Both the position numbers and the translations under genes were made by a program. The notes under the pieces were generated by a model. The model saw only the letters and a list, made by a program, of their open reading frames with translations, was not told where the DNA came from and did no database searches. A stretch of 64,000 nucleotides of DNA. Origin: Karstenula rhodostoma CBS 690.94 (Eukaryota; Ascomycota; Dothideomycetes; Pleosporales; Didymosphaeriaceae). The stretch covers positions 310,001-374,000 of the forward strand of contig MU001516.1 of NCBI GenBank assembly GCA_010093485.1. The letters are read 5' to 3'. Shown piece after piece: positions 22,300 to 33,862 of the stretch (its first letter is position 1; each line of letters starts with the position of its first letter).

Positions 22300-22631
22300 T
22301 GTGTTAATTCCAATCGCATCGCGAACAATTTGGCAGGCGTACTTGACTGATTTGAACCCATTGTGAAGTGTGTGTGGTGTGAACAAGTCGACCTGCTTAA
22401 CAATCCAACATCTCGAATTGCTAGGGCTTGGCATTGCCGCGGACCGGACTGACGCCCACGCGCCGGACCCCTGCATGACTGGCCAGGCCCCAAATCACCC
22501 CCACTAAGAGACCAAAACATTGAACAATTCTTGCCCTTGTCACCCACACCTGTATTCTTTCGGTATTTCCACCTTTAAAAGTGTAGCTAGAGGTTGTACA
22601 CTGACGTATGCACAGTTCGAGTCCAAACATC
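22300..22631. promoter_or_regulatory. Divergent intergenic region COX17 / RNA1
   Basis: 332 bp between divergent start codons, presumably with the promoters of both genes. An in-frame ATG at 22608 precedes the preferred RNA1 start by eight codons. Confidence 0.4.
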
Positions 22632-23988
22632 ATGTCTGAATCCAAGGTCTTCTCGTTGGAGGGCAAGAGCCTGAAACTCGACACTGCCGAGGATATCGAG
22701 CCCCATATCAAGGCGCTGAAGGACAACGAGGATGTCGAGGAGGTGCGCTTCCTGGGAAACACTCTCGGGATAGGAGCCAGTGAAGCGCTGGCCAAAGTCC
22801 TCGAGACCAAGAAGAAGCTGCAGGTACTATACGAGCCCCCTTATGCGCCACCGTCTACCCCTCGACTAACAACACTTCCAGGTCGCCAACTTCGCCGACG
22901 TCTTCACGGGGCGCCTCCTCTCCGAAATCCCGCAAGCGCTCTCCGCCCTCCTCACCGCTCTCCTCGCGCTGCCCAACCTCTACACCGTAAACCTCTCCGA
23001 CAACGCCTTCGGCCTCAACACCCAGGCGCCTCTCGTCGACTTCCTCTCGCAGCACGTCCCCCTGCGCCACCTCATCCTCAACAACAACGGTCTCGGCCCG
23101 GCCGCCGGCATCCTTATCGCCGATGCCCTTACCACGCTCGCGGAGAAGAAAGACGCCGCTCGCAAGCAGGGCAAGGAGGTCCCGCACCTTGAGACCATCA
23201 TCTGCGGGCGCAACCGCCTCGAGGCCGGCAGTATGGCGGCCTGGGCAAAGACGTTCGCCGCGCACACGGGCATCAAGGAGGTCAAGATGGTGCAGAACGG
23301 GATCCGCCCCGAGGGCATCACGCACGTGCTCAACCACGGCTTCGTGCACTCGACGCAGATCGAGACGCTCGATCTGCAGGACAACACCTTCACCGTGAAG
23401 GGCGCAAAGGTGCTCGCCAACGTCGTCGGCAACTGGTCCCTCATCAGGGACCTCGGCGTCGGCGACTGCTTAATCAAGGGGCGCGGCGGCATCGCCTTCG
23501 CGGCTGCCCTGCAGAAGGGGAAAAACACAAAGCTCGAGATCCTCCGCCTCGAGTACAACGATATCAACGCAGAGGGCGTCGCCGGGCTCGCCGCTGCGCT
23601 ACCCGCTCTCCCCGCCCTCCGCCGCATCGAGCTCGAAGGCAACAAGTTCAGCGCCGGAGACGCCGCCATCGCGACCCTCCGCGCGGAACTCGCAAAGCGC
23701 CGCGAAGCTGCCGGCGTCGACGACGAGAACGACGAGAACTGGGGCGTCGGCGAGCTGGAGGAGCTGGACTCCGAAGACGACGACGAGGACGACGATGACG
23801 ACGACGACGAGGCCAAGGCTGCCAGCGACGAAGAAGACGAGGGCGTCGAGGCGCAGGAAAAGGCCGCGCGGGATATCATCGCGGACCAGCAGGCCGAGGA
23901 CGCCAACGTCGCGCAGAGGAACGACAAGGATGTCGATGAGCTCGCCGATGCGCTGGCCAAGACGGACATCAAGGCGAAGCAGGGTTGA
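22632..23988 (+). CDS. rna1: Ran GTPase-activating protein RNA1
   Basis: Two exons, 22632-22823 and 22882-23988, encode about 432 residues; the 58-nt intron has donor GTACTA, branch CGACTAAC and acceptor CAG. The protein is a series of RanGAP-type leucine-rich repeats (LPNLYTVNLSDNAFG, LRHLILNNNGLGP, IETLDLQDNTF, LEILRLEYNDI, LRRIELEGNKF). The conserved GNTLG segment near residue 40 contains the asparagine position used with Ran. A very acidic Asp/Glu tail begins near residue 360 (the EDDDEDDDDDDDE stretch), as in Schizosaccharomyces Rna1. It stimulates Ran GTP hydrolysis in the cytoplasm to drive nuclear transport. MSESKVFSLEG is taken as the start because it matches family N termini. Confidence 0.93.
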
Positions 23989-24765
23989 CGGCTTGCATGT
24001 TGTGTTGCGTTGCGTTGCTTCTAGGTGCCTCTGCTCTGGCATGGTGACTTTGGGGGAGGGACATGGACGGATGCTGGGCGGGTTGGCGTCTGAACTGGGA
24101 TTTTGGGGTCGGCATGTGCATATACGATTGACGAGATACCACGGACAGGACAGGATAGGATAGGATAGGGTGAATGAATGGAGTGCGGCACTAAACTTCG
24201 TACGCTTTTGTTTCATTGCGACGTCTCGTCAGAGATGGGGGACATACAGCTGGAGCAATGCAGTGGGCACACTTTTCTCCTAGTACTACGTGTGTGCATT
24301 CCGGATTGGCAGGACACTTGATCCCTTTCGATAAGAAGAATTACGAGACGGAACACTTAGAATAGACCAATACTCTCTTGTGAACATACAGCCGAGTGAC
24401 AGTGATACTCGACGAACACTGGCGCAAAGGAATCTGTTGTGATGGGCCAGGATTACTGTCCAGCATTTACCCAATTTTTACGTAGCAAAGTACTCGTAAT
24501 CAGAACACGACAGATGCGGAGAGAATGCCCTGGAAGAGCACAGCGGTATAAACAAAGAAACACTGGTCTGGAGGCGAAATCTTGATCTCTACTTGCATAT
24601 GTACTGCCCATCCTGGGAAGATACCGCGTCCTGTTCATGAGCCTCCATCCAGTTCCAGCTATTCATGCACTGGGCTACCTATACATTGCTCGAAATTATA
24701 CCCAGTACCTTGATCTGAGTGTCTGCGCTTGACCTGAATCTCAAGAATGAGCCCTTGGTCCTCTC
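23989..24765. other. Intergenic, between convergent genes
   Basis: 777 bp between the RNA1 stop and the SMP-protein stop. It contains a short GGATA repeat at about 24148-24170. No gene is seen. Confidence 0.5.
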
Positions 24766-25804
24766 CTAGTGCGCCTCAACCGCGCTGCTGCTGCGGGTGT
24801 GACTGGGAATATGCTTGTTCTCCGCCAAAGTGTGGGTAGTGAAATCTTTAGCGACAAGCTCCGAGGCGGGGGTAGCACCGGCCTGGTTTTGGTCCTTCGA
24901 ATTGCTGGGGTGGTCGAGGGGATCCTGGTTCTCGTCGGCGGGATCGCTGAAGGAAATGGCACGCTCGCGCTTCGCAGCGATCGACTGAGCCTTAGCTGTC
25001 AAGCCACCCTTCTCGGTGTGGCCGTGGGCACGAGCTTCGAGGGAGTGGAGATGGTCGGCTTCAGCCTTGGTGACTGTGCCGTCCACAACCTTGGGCTCGA
25101 TTCTAGCAAGCTCCTTCTGCAACACTGGCTCCAATCCAGGCTGGGGAGCTTGGTTTCTACCAATTGCCTGCTGCATCTCTGGAAACGAGTCAGTAAGTTG
25201 ATTTCACGACAGCAATGCACCGTCCGCCTTGCGAGTACGCATGGTACTCCAGATTGGGGGAGCTTGTTTTACTCACTGCTGACGATCTCCTGTGTGGCCT
25301 TGAGGAGATCTGGAGTTACGAGGGTGGGGTCGCTGTCTACGGCGGCCTTGAGATCATTGACGAGAACTTGCTGAGTGTGGCGAGGCTCATGCACCATTGG
25401 CGGCGGGTCCGACTGAGTATCCAGCTGCTGGAGGTCCTGGCTGGCCAAGGCGAGGGACTCGACGGCGGAGACGATTGAAGCGGAGCGGCGATCGGTAACC
25501 TCAACCTGCTCGCTCAGGCGACGTGCATCCTCGGGAGTGATGCTCAGCGGATCGGTCCGCAACTTTTCGAGGACCTCCTTGAAGTGTGAGTATTCAGAGG
25601 AGCTGCTGGACGTGCGGTCCTAGGAGAAAGGTTCAGGCTACAGCTTCACACAAACAAGATGAAGGGCAATCGTGAGAGTCGCAGAAGCTCAGGGACAGCC
25701 CATCAGTACCTGGGCAGGCATGCGCTCGGATGACAAGTAGGGTTCTGAACATAGAGCTAGAGATAACTTACGGCATGCTCAAAGTGCTCGCTGGAAGAAG
25801 TCAT
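24766..25804 (-). CDS. SMP (seed maturation protein / LEA-like) domain protein
   Basis: Three minus-strand exons, 25804-25772, 25619-25277 and 25178-24766, encode about 262 residues. Introns are 152 and 98 nt (donors GTAAGT and GTGAGT). The first exon encodes only MTSSSEHFEHA. Two SMP-like segments are visible: SITPEDARRLSEQVEVTDRRS in the middle and TVTKAEADHLHSLEARAHGH then GGLTAKAQSIAAKRERA near the C terminus. SMP is the family of plant late-embryogenesis-abundant seed maturation proteins, also present in fungi. They are mostly hydrophilic and linked to desiccation or conidial stress tolerance; that role here is inferred. The C-terminal 60 residues are Ser/Pro/Asp-rich and disordered. Confidence 0.75.
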
Positions 25805-26722
25805 CGTGTGATGCTCGCTAGCTGAGTGAGGAGTGGAAGTAGGTTGAAGTGTTGGCTGGGTGTCGTGAGCGCGAGAAGGTGGTGGGTCGGTTGGGTGTTT
25901 GGAATTGCGAGAGAACACGCAAGAGTGTTTATGTAGTGACGTCGGTGCTTGCGAGAGGGCAGGTGCCGCATCAGCAAACGGCAGGCACTCTTCACCTCAA
26001 CCGGCCGGAGCGTACCAGTTCGAAGAGAATTGGAAGGTGCGTGACAAGCTGAGTGTCGATGTTTTCGGGTAACGCGTGTTTAATGGTCCCTTGTACTGTA
26101 CGGCGCGAGATTAGACGCGAACTACAGAAACCAACTTGCATAACGGAGCAAGAGATCACTGTCCAGATAGACGAGGAAGCCTTTTGCGAGTACAGTAGGT
26201 TACGGCTTTACCGAGCTTGTCCAGCTTACTGCTCGTTACATCTATTTTAGAGCTTCACAGACATTCTGCGCCGTGCAACTACGCACTAGCATTCACCCGC
26301 GTAACGTGATCTTCCACCTCTAATCCCGTCAGTAACATCGGAAGGCAATTATGATGAAGAGCGAGCCAAGTTTCGCAGTCCACTCTCGAAACACGGCGGA
26401 ATGCTGACTATGAGAGAAGAGATGATGATTTGGAGAGACGTTTTGTAATATGCGGTTGGGAAGCACAGGACAGTCATATCTGAATTGGCATTATAAAAAA
26501 TTGAAGGATGAGAAACGAAGAAGAACACCACCGTTGTATGTGCAGACATGAAGAGAGATCAGAACGATTTCGAGATGGGAAAGGTGACGATGAGCGTGAA
26601 TGGTTCTTCCAGTGTAACTGTTGTCGTTACGAGTGTCTTGGGTAGATCTCGGAGCAAAAAGATGTGGCTCGTATCTCATTGCTAACACGACGGAAGTGTT
26701 GCAAGGGTTCGTATACCGTATA

Positions 26723-26842
26723 CACCCCTCCTGGGAGGTTCGGGTGCGTAGTGCGGCAGGGATTTTCTCCGTGTAGATAAAAGATCACAAAAAAGTCCCA
26801 TCACCCCAACCGCGCTACGCACCCGAACCTCTCAGGAGGGTG
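26723..26842. mobile_element. MITE candidate with about 35-bp terminal inverted repeats and TA flanks
   Basis: The left arm begins CACCCCTCCTGGGAGGTTCG at 26723 and continues GGTGCGTAGTGCGG to about 26756. The right arm, 26810-26842, is its reverse complement with only a few differences (one C indel, A for G, C for T). The whole is about 120 bp with an AT-rich centre, and TA dinucleotides flank both ends (26721-26722 and 26843-26844). This is the structure of a non-autonomous Tc1/mariner-type MITE. No transposase frame lies inside. Confidence 0.7.
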
Positions 26843-27813
26843 TAGACGTGGAAAAGCGCGACTGACTCATGGTGTACTTAGTAGCCCGCCGGCCTGACGT
26901 CATATGAGTTTTGGGCTGGGTTGGCATTGTTCTTTGCATCCCTCGGAAAATCCTTGGGGCATGGAGATGGTATTCTTGCTCCCGGCGCGTCGGCGGATGC
27001 TTGGCCGAAGCAACTTGGATGATTTTGGTTGTCAAAGATGTTGAGAGGGCTCCTCGCACGTCAGCACGAAAATCATGAGATCTGGCGATCTGGAGATATG
27101 TGTGGGACCACTATCGACTCGGGGCCGGCATCTCGACGCATCCGTCTGAACTCTGCAGTGTCGTGGAGTCGATCGTCAGCGGTGGAGCCCCCACGCACGA
27201 CACGACAGAGGCCACGCCCAGTTTGATCAGGGGCACGCCGCCGCCACCATCCTTGGAACTTGCGCCCTTGCCGCAAGCCACCACGCTCCCGGACCGTTGA
27301 AACATGTGCGTGCAGGTGCATGCGGAAGCGATAAGCGTGCAGTGGAATGCGGCGAGGACAGGACAGCGGCCGCGATATTTGCAATCACACAGCATCGGTC
27401 GGGTTGAGGGTTGAGGGGCGATCAGATGGCGTCTGCCACGGCCTGGCCCGAAGTGGATGTTGTGCTTTGGCGAGGTGGTGCTGTGCGCGGTGCGCGGTGA
27501 GCGGTGCGCGGTGAGCGGTGGGACCTGCGTAGGTGACGTAGCCGCGCAAAAAAGACGGGCGCACCGTTTGCCCGACAGCGAACCAAACAACACAATGCAC
27601 GCTTGTGCACGCGGCAATCTTTTTTTGAGACAGTTTCCTCTGAACGCCAAGCGTCGACGGTCCCACCCAAACGCTAGCATTGATGTTGCGGCACTCTTCG
27701 CTGCTTCCGCGACTCTCATTTGCAGCGACCCAGTTTTCTTATCAACCATCGCTTCCATCCTTGCTAGAGAATGAAAATCGCTAATCACTGATCAGGGCCG
27801 CGCGCTCCAACTC

Positions 27814-27987
27814 ATGGCCTCTCGCCCTGGCTCCTCAAATAGACACGCGCCGACCCCGGCATCCGACCCTTATACCTGGGTCTGGCATCTCGCCGTCTCT
27901 ACACCTGATCTCGTTCCATCTCCTCGCAACCGTTTCTTATACTTATCGTCACTCGCTGATATCCTTTTCCTATTTGGCCGCTCTTAG
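27814..27987 (+). other. Candidate upstream ORF of the MscS channel gene
   Basis: An ATG-initiated 57-codon frame ends 105 bp before the channel start codon. It would be translated first if the transcript leader includes it. The peptide has no recognised motif. Confidence 0.3.
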
Positions 27988-28092
27988 TCCCGCACCAAGA
28001 ACAGCAGGGACGTCATAGCAGCCCCAGTCGGCCGAATTGCCAACGCGAACGTCGGAAAAGTCGACAACCACCATACGCCTTGGACGCCCGTC

Positions 28093-31077
28093 ATGACCAC
28101 TCCAGTCGAGCGGCCCGAGCCGACATACGAAATGGACAGCTCAACCTACTTACCAACCCACACGCCAGCCGCGCCGCCGCATGTGCAGCGATCTTCAGAC
28201 GACGATGGCACCTTCGTGGGGGAAGACTTGAGCCAGAACAACTCAAGCCCAGGCCCTGCGCCATTTCCTCAGCTCGACACTGGCGTTGGCCGGGCCCGAG
28301 CGGGTAGCCACTTGACGGTCGACACAGTCCATCTGGGTCCACCAGGCTCATTGCAGTCTCCCTCACAGTCTCGGGAGCAGGCTAGCCGCTTAAATGACGA
28401 ACTTGCCATGCTTCAGATAGAGCGCCAGGTTTCCAATGCTGTTGAAGATCTCGAAAAAGGACTGTCAACATCTCGCTCCATGCGTCGAACCCGCTCGCGT
28501 AGGGAAGAGCCCGAGGACGAGTTTGATGTGGCTACGAACCCCTTGCACGAGAGAGCGGCCCTCTACAAACCACCCGAGAACCCATCGACCAACGTGTCTC
28601 GCTTCTTCAAGAAAGTTCACAACTCGAGTTGGGTGGTCCGATACTTCACCTACATTACTCCGTTGGTCCTGATAATTCTCATTCCGCTTCTGCTGGGAGC
28701 TCTGCTCTTCAAGAACGCGTCCGTAGGCGGTGTCAAGATGTCGTGGTTCTGTATATGGCTCATGATCATCTGGTTGTCACTTTGGGCCGGCAGATCGATA
28801 GCCAAGTGTCTGCCTTGGCCTATCGGCTTGATCTCGAGTCTCTTCACCAACAACGACAAGAAATGGCGAGACATGGGCAAGCAGCTTGAACTCCCCGCGA
28901 CGCTCTTCTTCTGGTTTCTCGCTATCGAGATATCCTTCCTTCCCACTATGAAGCATCACCACCTCAATGGCAACCCATCCACAAAAAATTGGGAAGTTAT
29001 TCTGAACAAGATCCTCATTTCGCTCCTTGTTGGAATGACACTCAATTTCATCGAAAAGATCATCATTCAGCTCATTGCTATCAGCTTCCACTTGCGCACA
29101 TACGCCGACAGGATCGAGCTGAACAAGTTCCAAATCGGTAGCTTGGCTAAGCTTTACAAATATTCCAAAGAGAAGATAGCCATGGAGGACTCTGAATTTG
29201 AAGCAAAAACAGGCATGGTATCTGGTGCTCGTACGCCAGGTCAATACATGAAAGAGGCACAAAAGAATACCAAGGAAGCCTTCAACAGGTTTGGCGACAT
29301 TGCTGGGAAGGTTGCCGGAGATTTCACTGGCCGAGAAGTTACAGGGAGCGGTCATCCCAACCAGGTCGTCCTTGCGCTTCTTAGTAGTACAAGCGGCAGT
29401 CAGGTCCTGGCCAGACGTTTGTATCGAACCTTTGCACGCCCAGAAACGGAGACAGTGCACCAGGATGACTTGAAGTTCGCTTTCGAAAACAACGATGAGG
29501 CGGACGCAGCATTTTCCATGTTCGACAAGGACATGAACGGCGACATTTCCATGGAAGAGTTGGAGGCGGTCTGTGTTGAGATCGGCCGTGAGCGCAAGTC
29601 CATCACTGCGTCGTTGAAAGATCTGGATTCCGTGGTCAGTAAGCTCGACGACGTGTTCTTGTTCATTGTCATCGTCATTACTCTCCTTGTTTTCATCTCC
29701 ATCATCTCAACATCCGCAGCAGGTGTTCTCACATCAGCTGGTTCTTCGGTCCTTGCTCTGTCCTGGCTCTTCTCAGCCACTGCGCAAGAGTTCCTGCAGT
29801 CCCTCATCTTCGTCTTCGTAAAGCATCCTTTCGATGTTGGAGACCGCGTCACGATCTATGGTAACACTGGCGCCCTGGGTCTTGGTGATGATTACTTCGT
29901 GAAGGAGATCGCGTTGCTTTACACTGAGTTCAAGAAGATGGAAGGTCATGTCGTACAAGCGCCGAACAGCTACTTGAATACGTTGTTCATCCTCAACCAG
30001 CGTCGTTCTGGTGCTCTCGCCGAGGCTGTTCCTGTCGTTATCAAATTCGGCACTACTATCGAGCAGATCGACTCTTTGCGCCAACGGTTGCTGGAATTCG
30101 TGACTGCTGAAAAGCGCGAATATGGGTCTAATATCCTCACAGAGTTGAGACAAGTCACCGAAGTTCACTCACTTACGCTCAATGTCGTCTTTTTCTACAA
30201 GTCCAACTGGCAGAACGAGCTGCTTCGTCTCCAACGCCGCAACAAGTTCATCTGTTGCTTGATGGTATCGATGCAGGAATGCGGAATCGAAGGACCGCGT
30301 ATGCGCTACCCTGGCCAGAAGGAGTCTTTCCCGCTGTACACGCAACATCTTCCTCACCAGGCTACACCTGGCGTTGGCCATAACGGAACACCGGACAACC
30401 CGAGCGGCATGCTCCATCAACAAGTCCAAGACGATCCTATCGTGCCTCCGTCTTCCGGCAAAGAAAATGAAAGTGTTTCCGGACGACAACATTCCATTCT
30501 TCGCAATGGCGGACGCGCTCGCGGTGAGTCGATGGCAGCTATGGGCCGCCGTGTTGACTTCTCGCTTGGTATGAAAGATGTCAATTTCGCCGAAATTCCA
30601 GGCGATGTCTTCGAGGATCGGGAGAATGCTTCCCAACAGAGAGCCACCGTTGTCAGGGTTACATCTCCTTCCCGCCACTCGACGGAGCGCCGTTCGTCCA
30701 ACGACATGGCGAGGTCCACCTCGATCGCCTCTCGGCCAAGCCACCAGTCTGGCCGTCTCCAGCGGGTGAACACGGACAACTCGCAACTACGCGAGCGAAG
30801 CGTTCACAGGAACCGCTTCTTCGGCCGCAACCGCTCCCGGGGTCAGGACGAAGAGACTGCCATGGCTGACATTCCCGAGAGCGATTCGAACGGCAGCAAA
30901 GAGAAGCTCGACCCACGCTCTGGCCTCATCAGTCCACGGGCCGTCAGGACGAGCGCCGAGGAGGCGCGTCGCACGACGGACAGCTCAGGTGCTCTCCCAA
31001 CGGAGCCCTTCGACCAGCCATTCCATGCACCGACCCGGTCCCAAACGGACAACTTCGAGATGAGGCGATTTCACTAA
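28093..31077 (+). CDS. MscS-family mechanosensitive ion channel with EF-hand
   Basis: A single exon of 994 residues. A disordered N terminus (about 180 residues, Ser/Pro/Arg-rich) precedes four hydrophobic segments: near 186-206 ([17 protein letters not shown]), 216-240, 267-285 and 303-330. A canonical EF-hand follows near 475-500 ([17 protein letters not shown], with the Asp-x-Asp-x-Asn-Gly loop). Two more membrane segments come next ([17 protein letters not shown], then the pore-type [20 protein letters not shown]). The MscS beta domain starts at [13 protein letters not shown]. The C-terminal 250 residues are basic, Ser/Arg-rich and disordered. This is the Msy1/Msy2 family of fungal ER or plasma-membrane channels that control calcium on hypo-osmotic shock. 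The start codon (GTCATGACC) has a plausible context. Confidence 0.9.
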   Translation: MTTPVERPEPTYEMDSSTYLPTHTPAAPPHVQRSSDDDGTFVGEDLSQNNSSPGPAPFPQLDTGVGRARAGSHLTVDTVHLGPPGSLQSPSQSREQASRLNDELAMLQIERQVSNAVEDLEKGLSTSRSMRRTRSRREEPEDEFDVATNPLHERAALYKPPENPSTNVSRFFKKVHNSSWVVRYFTYITPLVLIILIPLLLGALLFKNASVGGVKMSWFCIWLMIIWLSLWAGRSIAKCLPWPIGLISSLFTNNDKKWRDMGKQLELPATLFFWFLAIEISFLPTMKHHHLNGNPSTKNWEVILNKILISLLVGMTLNFIEKIIIQLIAISFHLRTYADRIELNKFQIGSLAKLYKYSKEKIAMEDSEFEAKTGMVSGARTPGQYMKEAQKNTKEAFNRFGDIAGKVAGDFTGREVTGSGHPNQVVLALLSSTSGSQVLARRLYRTFARPETETVHQDDLKFAFENNDEADAAFSMFDKDMNGDISMEELEAVCVEIGRERKSITASLKDLDSVVSKLDDVFLFIVIVITLLVFISIISTSAAGVLTSAGSSVLALSWLFSATAQEFLQSLIFVFVKHPFDVGDRVTIYGNTGALGLGDDYFVKEIALLYTEFKKMEGHVVQAPNSYLNTLFILNQRRSGALAEAVPVVIKFGTTIEQIDSLRQRLLEFVTAEKREYGSNILTELRQVTEVHSLTLNVVFFYKSNWQNELLRLQRRNKFICCLMVSMQECGIEGPRMRYPGQKESFPLYTQHLPHQATPGVGHNGTPDNPSGMLHQQVQDDPIVPPSSGKENESVSGRQHSILRNGGRARGESMAAMGRRVDFSLGMKDVNFAEIPGDVFEDRENASQQRATVVRVTSPSRHSTERRSSNDMARSTSIASRPSHQSGRLQRVNTDNSQLRERSVHRNRFFGRNRSRGQDEETAMADIPESDSNGSKEKLDPRSGLISPRAVRTSAEEARRTTDSSGALPTEPFDQPFHAPTRSQTDNFEMRRFH

Positions 31078-31874
31078 ATCACAAAGATCACAATCTTTAA
31101 TTTCCTTTTGTAATCAAACTGCACCAGATCCAGTGCGGACAGCAGCATAAAGAAAAGCGTTAGCCTGGTTAGCGTTGAGTCCCGGTGCTGAGCAGTAGTG
31201 GGCTACGAACTTTTCCTTCTGTCGTAATTAGCATTACCGTTAGATATCATAGACTGGACCGTCCGCTGAGACGAGGTCAAAATCAGCATCATATTGAAAG
31301 CCAACACGGCCCAAGGAAGTCGTGATGTACAATTGCAAAAGCTGCATTGCTCAGCCCACAACATGGGCATCTTCAGGCCTGTTGGAGAGGGGTAGTACTC
31401 CTGCTCATGGTCGTGGTTGACAGGTCCAATGAAGTGTATTGAAGCAGAGATACGATCTTGTATCCTGGGCAACTTGCGGTTTAAAGGGTGTTCTCCCTGG
31501 CCGACGTTCACGTTTACGCGAGAGCAAGGTGGATACACCAGCACAAGCGTAACTGACGATCCGTCTTAAGCCTAGTCATACATAGACGCGACCGAATCGC
31601 GTCAACCACCTTCCAAATCGGCATGCAGGCAGAGCGACAGCGGCGGTGGAGAAAGACAAGTGCACGCGAATGTCCAATCGCGCGTGAAGAGAGCTCCTGC
31701 CGCGGTGGTCTATGCGCTCTCTAACCGTAAACACATGCAGGCCCCGCACAAGCCCACAGCACCACGCCGCTCACCGCTTCATCGCATAGACGGCAGTACA
31801 CGACCACGCCCCGGTCCGCTCCTTCATCCCTTTTCTCATCTGTCTGTTTGATACAGCGCTGAAGAACGCCCAAG
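31078..31874. other. Intergenic region upstream of alpha-tubulin
   Basis: About 0.8 kb with the 3' flank of the channel gene and the tubulin promoter. No gene is supported; a 113-codon minus-strand frame lacks any domain. Confidence 0.5.
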
Positions 31875-33586
31875 ATGCGAGGAGAGGTGTGTATACAGCC
31901 CATACAGCCCATTGTTTACGCGTGTCGAGGGGAAGGGAGGGTGCTTCTCTGGGCTGCTGGGGAGCGACGAGCGACTGGACCAATTTGCGCTGGACGTCAA
32001 TTGCAGCGTCAAAACCTTGCTGACCACTTCGTCTCTGCAGATCTGCCACCTTCACATCGGCCAGGCTGGCGTCCAGCTCGGTAACAGTGCCTGGGAACTG
32101 TACGCGCCCTCCACCCACCACCGCATACGAACGGCCCGACTGACCGGAGTCCAGGTACCTGTTGGAGCACGGCCTGAAGGCTGACGGCTGCCCCGACCCT
32201 GATGCCCAAGATGTTGCCGAGGGTGGCTCTTACGAGACCTTTTTCACTGAGACTGGAAGCGGCAAATACGTGCCACGCTCCATCTTCGTCGACCTGGACC
32301 CCTCCCCGATCGACGAGATCCGTACCGGTCCCTACCGTCAACTCTATCACCCTGAGCTCTTGCTGAGCGGCAAGGAAGACGCTGCCAACAACTATGCCCG
32401 CGGCCACTACACTGTTGGCAAGGAGATGGTCGACGGCGTCATCGAGCGCATCCGGCGCGTTGCTGGTAGGACTCGGCCCAGCAACGGTCATACGGGAGGC
32501 GGTGACTAACCTTGCTAGACAACTGCTCGTCCCTTCAGGGTTTCCTTATCTTCCACTCCTTTGGCGGCGGAACCGGTTCCGGATTTGGTTCTCTCCTCCT
32601 CGAGCGCCTCTCTACTGACTACGGCAAGAAGTGCAAGCTTGAGTTCGCCGTATATCCTGCCCCCCGTGTCTCGACTTCTGTTGTGGAGCCATACAACGCG
32701 GTCCTGTCCACCCACAGCACGATCGAGAACTCGGATTGCACTTTCCTTGTTGACAACGAGGCCGTGTACGATATCTGCCGTCGCAACTTGGACATCCCCC
32801 GCCCGAACTACGAGCACCTCAACCGTCTGATTGCCCAAGTCGTTAGCTCTATTACCTCGAGTTTGCGGTTCGATGGTGCGCTCAACGTTGATCTAAACGA
32901 GTTCCAGACCAACTTGGTCCCGTACCCGCGTATTCATTACCCGCTCATCAGCTACGCCCCGGTCGTTTCGGCTAAGAAGAGCTCTCACGAGAGCTTCAAG
33001 GTTTCTGAATTGACCTTCCAGTGTAGGTTCTTCAGACTCTTGGCACTTTCACGGCTGACGTGACCAGGCTTCGAGCCCAACAATCAGATGGTTGTCTGTG
33101 ACCCACGCAATGGCAAGTACATGGCTGTCGCGCTTCTGTACCGCGGAGACATTGTCCCTCGCGACTGCACGGTCGCAGCCACCGCTCTCAAGGCCAAGTC
33201 ATCCTTCAACCTCGTCGAATGGTGCCCTACTGGCTTCAAGCTTGGCATCAACTATACCAAGTGAGTAATCGGATCGTTGCGACATCTTGAGTCTCTGTTG
33301 ACCCCTCTACAGGCCCATCAGCCCTGCTGGAAGCGAGCTTGCCGCCGTCGACCGCAGCGTTTCCATGCTTAGCAACACCACTGCGATTGCCGAGGCTTGG
33401 TCTCGCCTGGACCACAAGTTCGATCTTATGTACTCCAAGCGCGCATTCGTCCACTGGTACGTTGGCGAAGGTATGGAGGAAGGCGAGTTCTCCGAGGCCC
33501 GTGAAGATTTGGCGGCCCTCGAGAAGGACTACGAGGAGGTGGCCAGCGACTCTCTGGATGAGGGCGTTGAGGAGGGCGAATACTAG
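31875..33586 (+). CDS. tub1: Alpha-tubulin
   Basis: Six exons: 31875-31886, 32041-32099, 32155-32465, 32519-33022, 33068-33260 and 33313-33586, giving 450 residues, the normal family length. The first exon encodes only MRGE; the next four introns are 45-55 nt. Diagnostic sequence includes [16 protein letters not shown], the nucleotide-binding tubulin signature [41 protein letters not shown], the Glu-containing catalytic helix region, and the acidic C-terminal tail EEGVEEGEY with a terminal tyrosine. It pairs with beta-tubulin in microtubules. Splice joins restore WEL-YLLEHGL, RRVA-DNCSS, TFQ-CFEP and NYT-KPISP exactly. Confidence 0.96.
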
Positions 33587-33862
33587 ACAGAATATACCCT
33601 GTGCGACAGCAGCACGTCCTTCGGTGGCTTTGTGAGCATTAGATTGATTCTCAGGTCTTGCAAAGTTGGCATAGAGTATCGTGTTAGCTGCAATGTCAAT
33701 ACAAGCTGCAACGTAAATACAAGCTCCAATCTTTTTGAATGTTTGTGGATGACATTGGTACGCTTTAACTCGAGGTGGACAGACGGTTGCACAGACCACA
33801 AAGCATCATAGCTCCGGATTCCCCGCAGTTCGGTACAATCTTTCCACACCACACCACTCAAG

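Larger units (their letters stand above)
25805..28092. other. 2.3-kb intergenic region with MITE candidate and upstream ORF
   Basis: Between the divergent SMP and MscS genes. It holds a 120-bp inverted-repeat element (26723-26842), a GC-rich tandem tract near 27485-27520 (GCGGTGCGCGGTGA-type units) and a 57-codon ATG frame at 27814-27987 upstream of the channel gene. No other gene is supported. Confidence 0.5.

Noticed and set aside
33339..33635. 98-codon frame in the tubulin last exon
   Set aside because: It is in a different phase from the alpha-tubulin exon that encodes the conserved C terminus.
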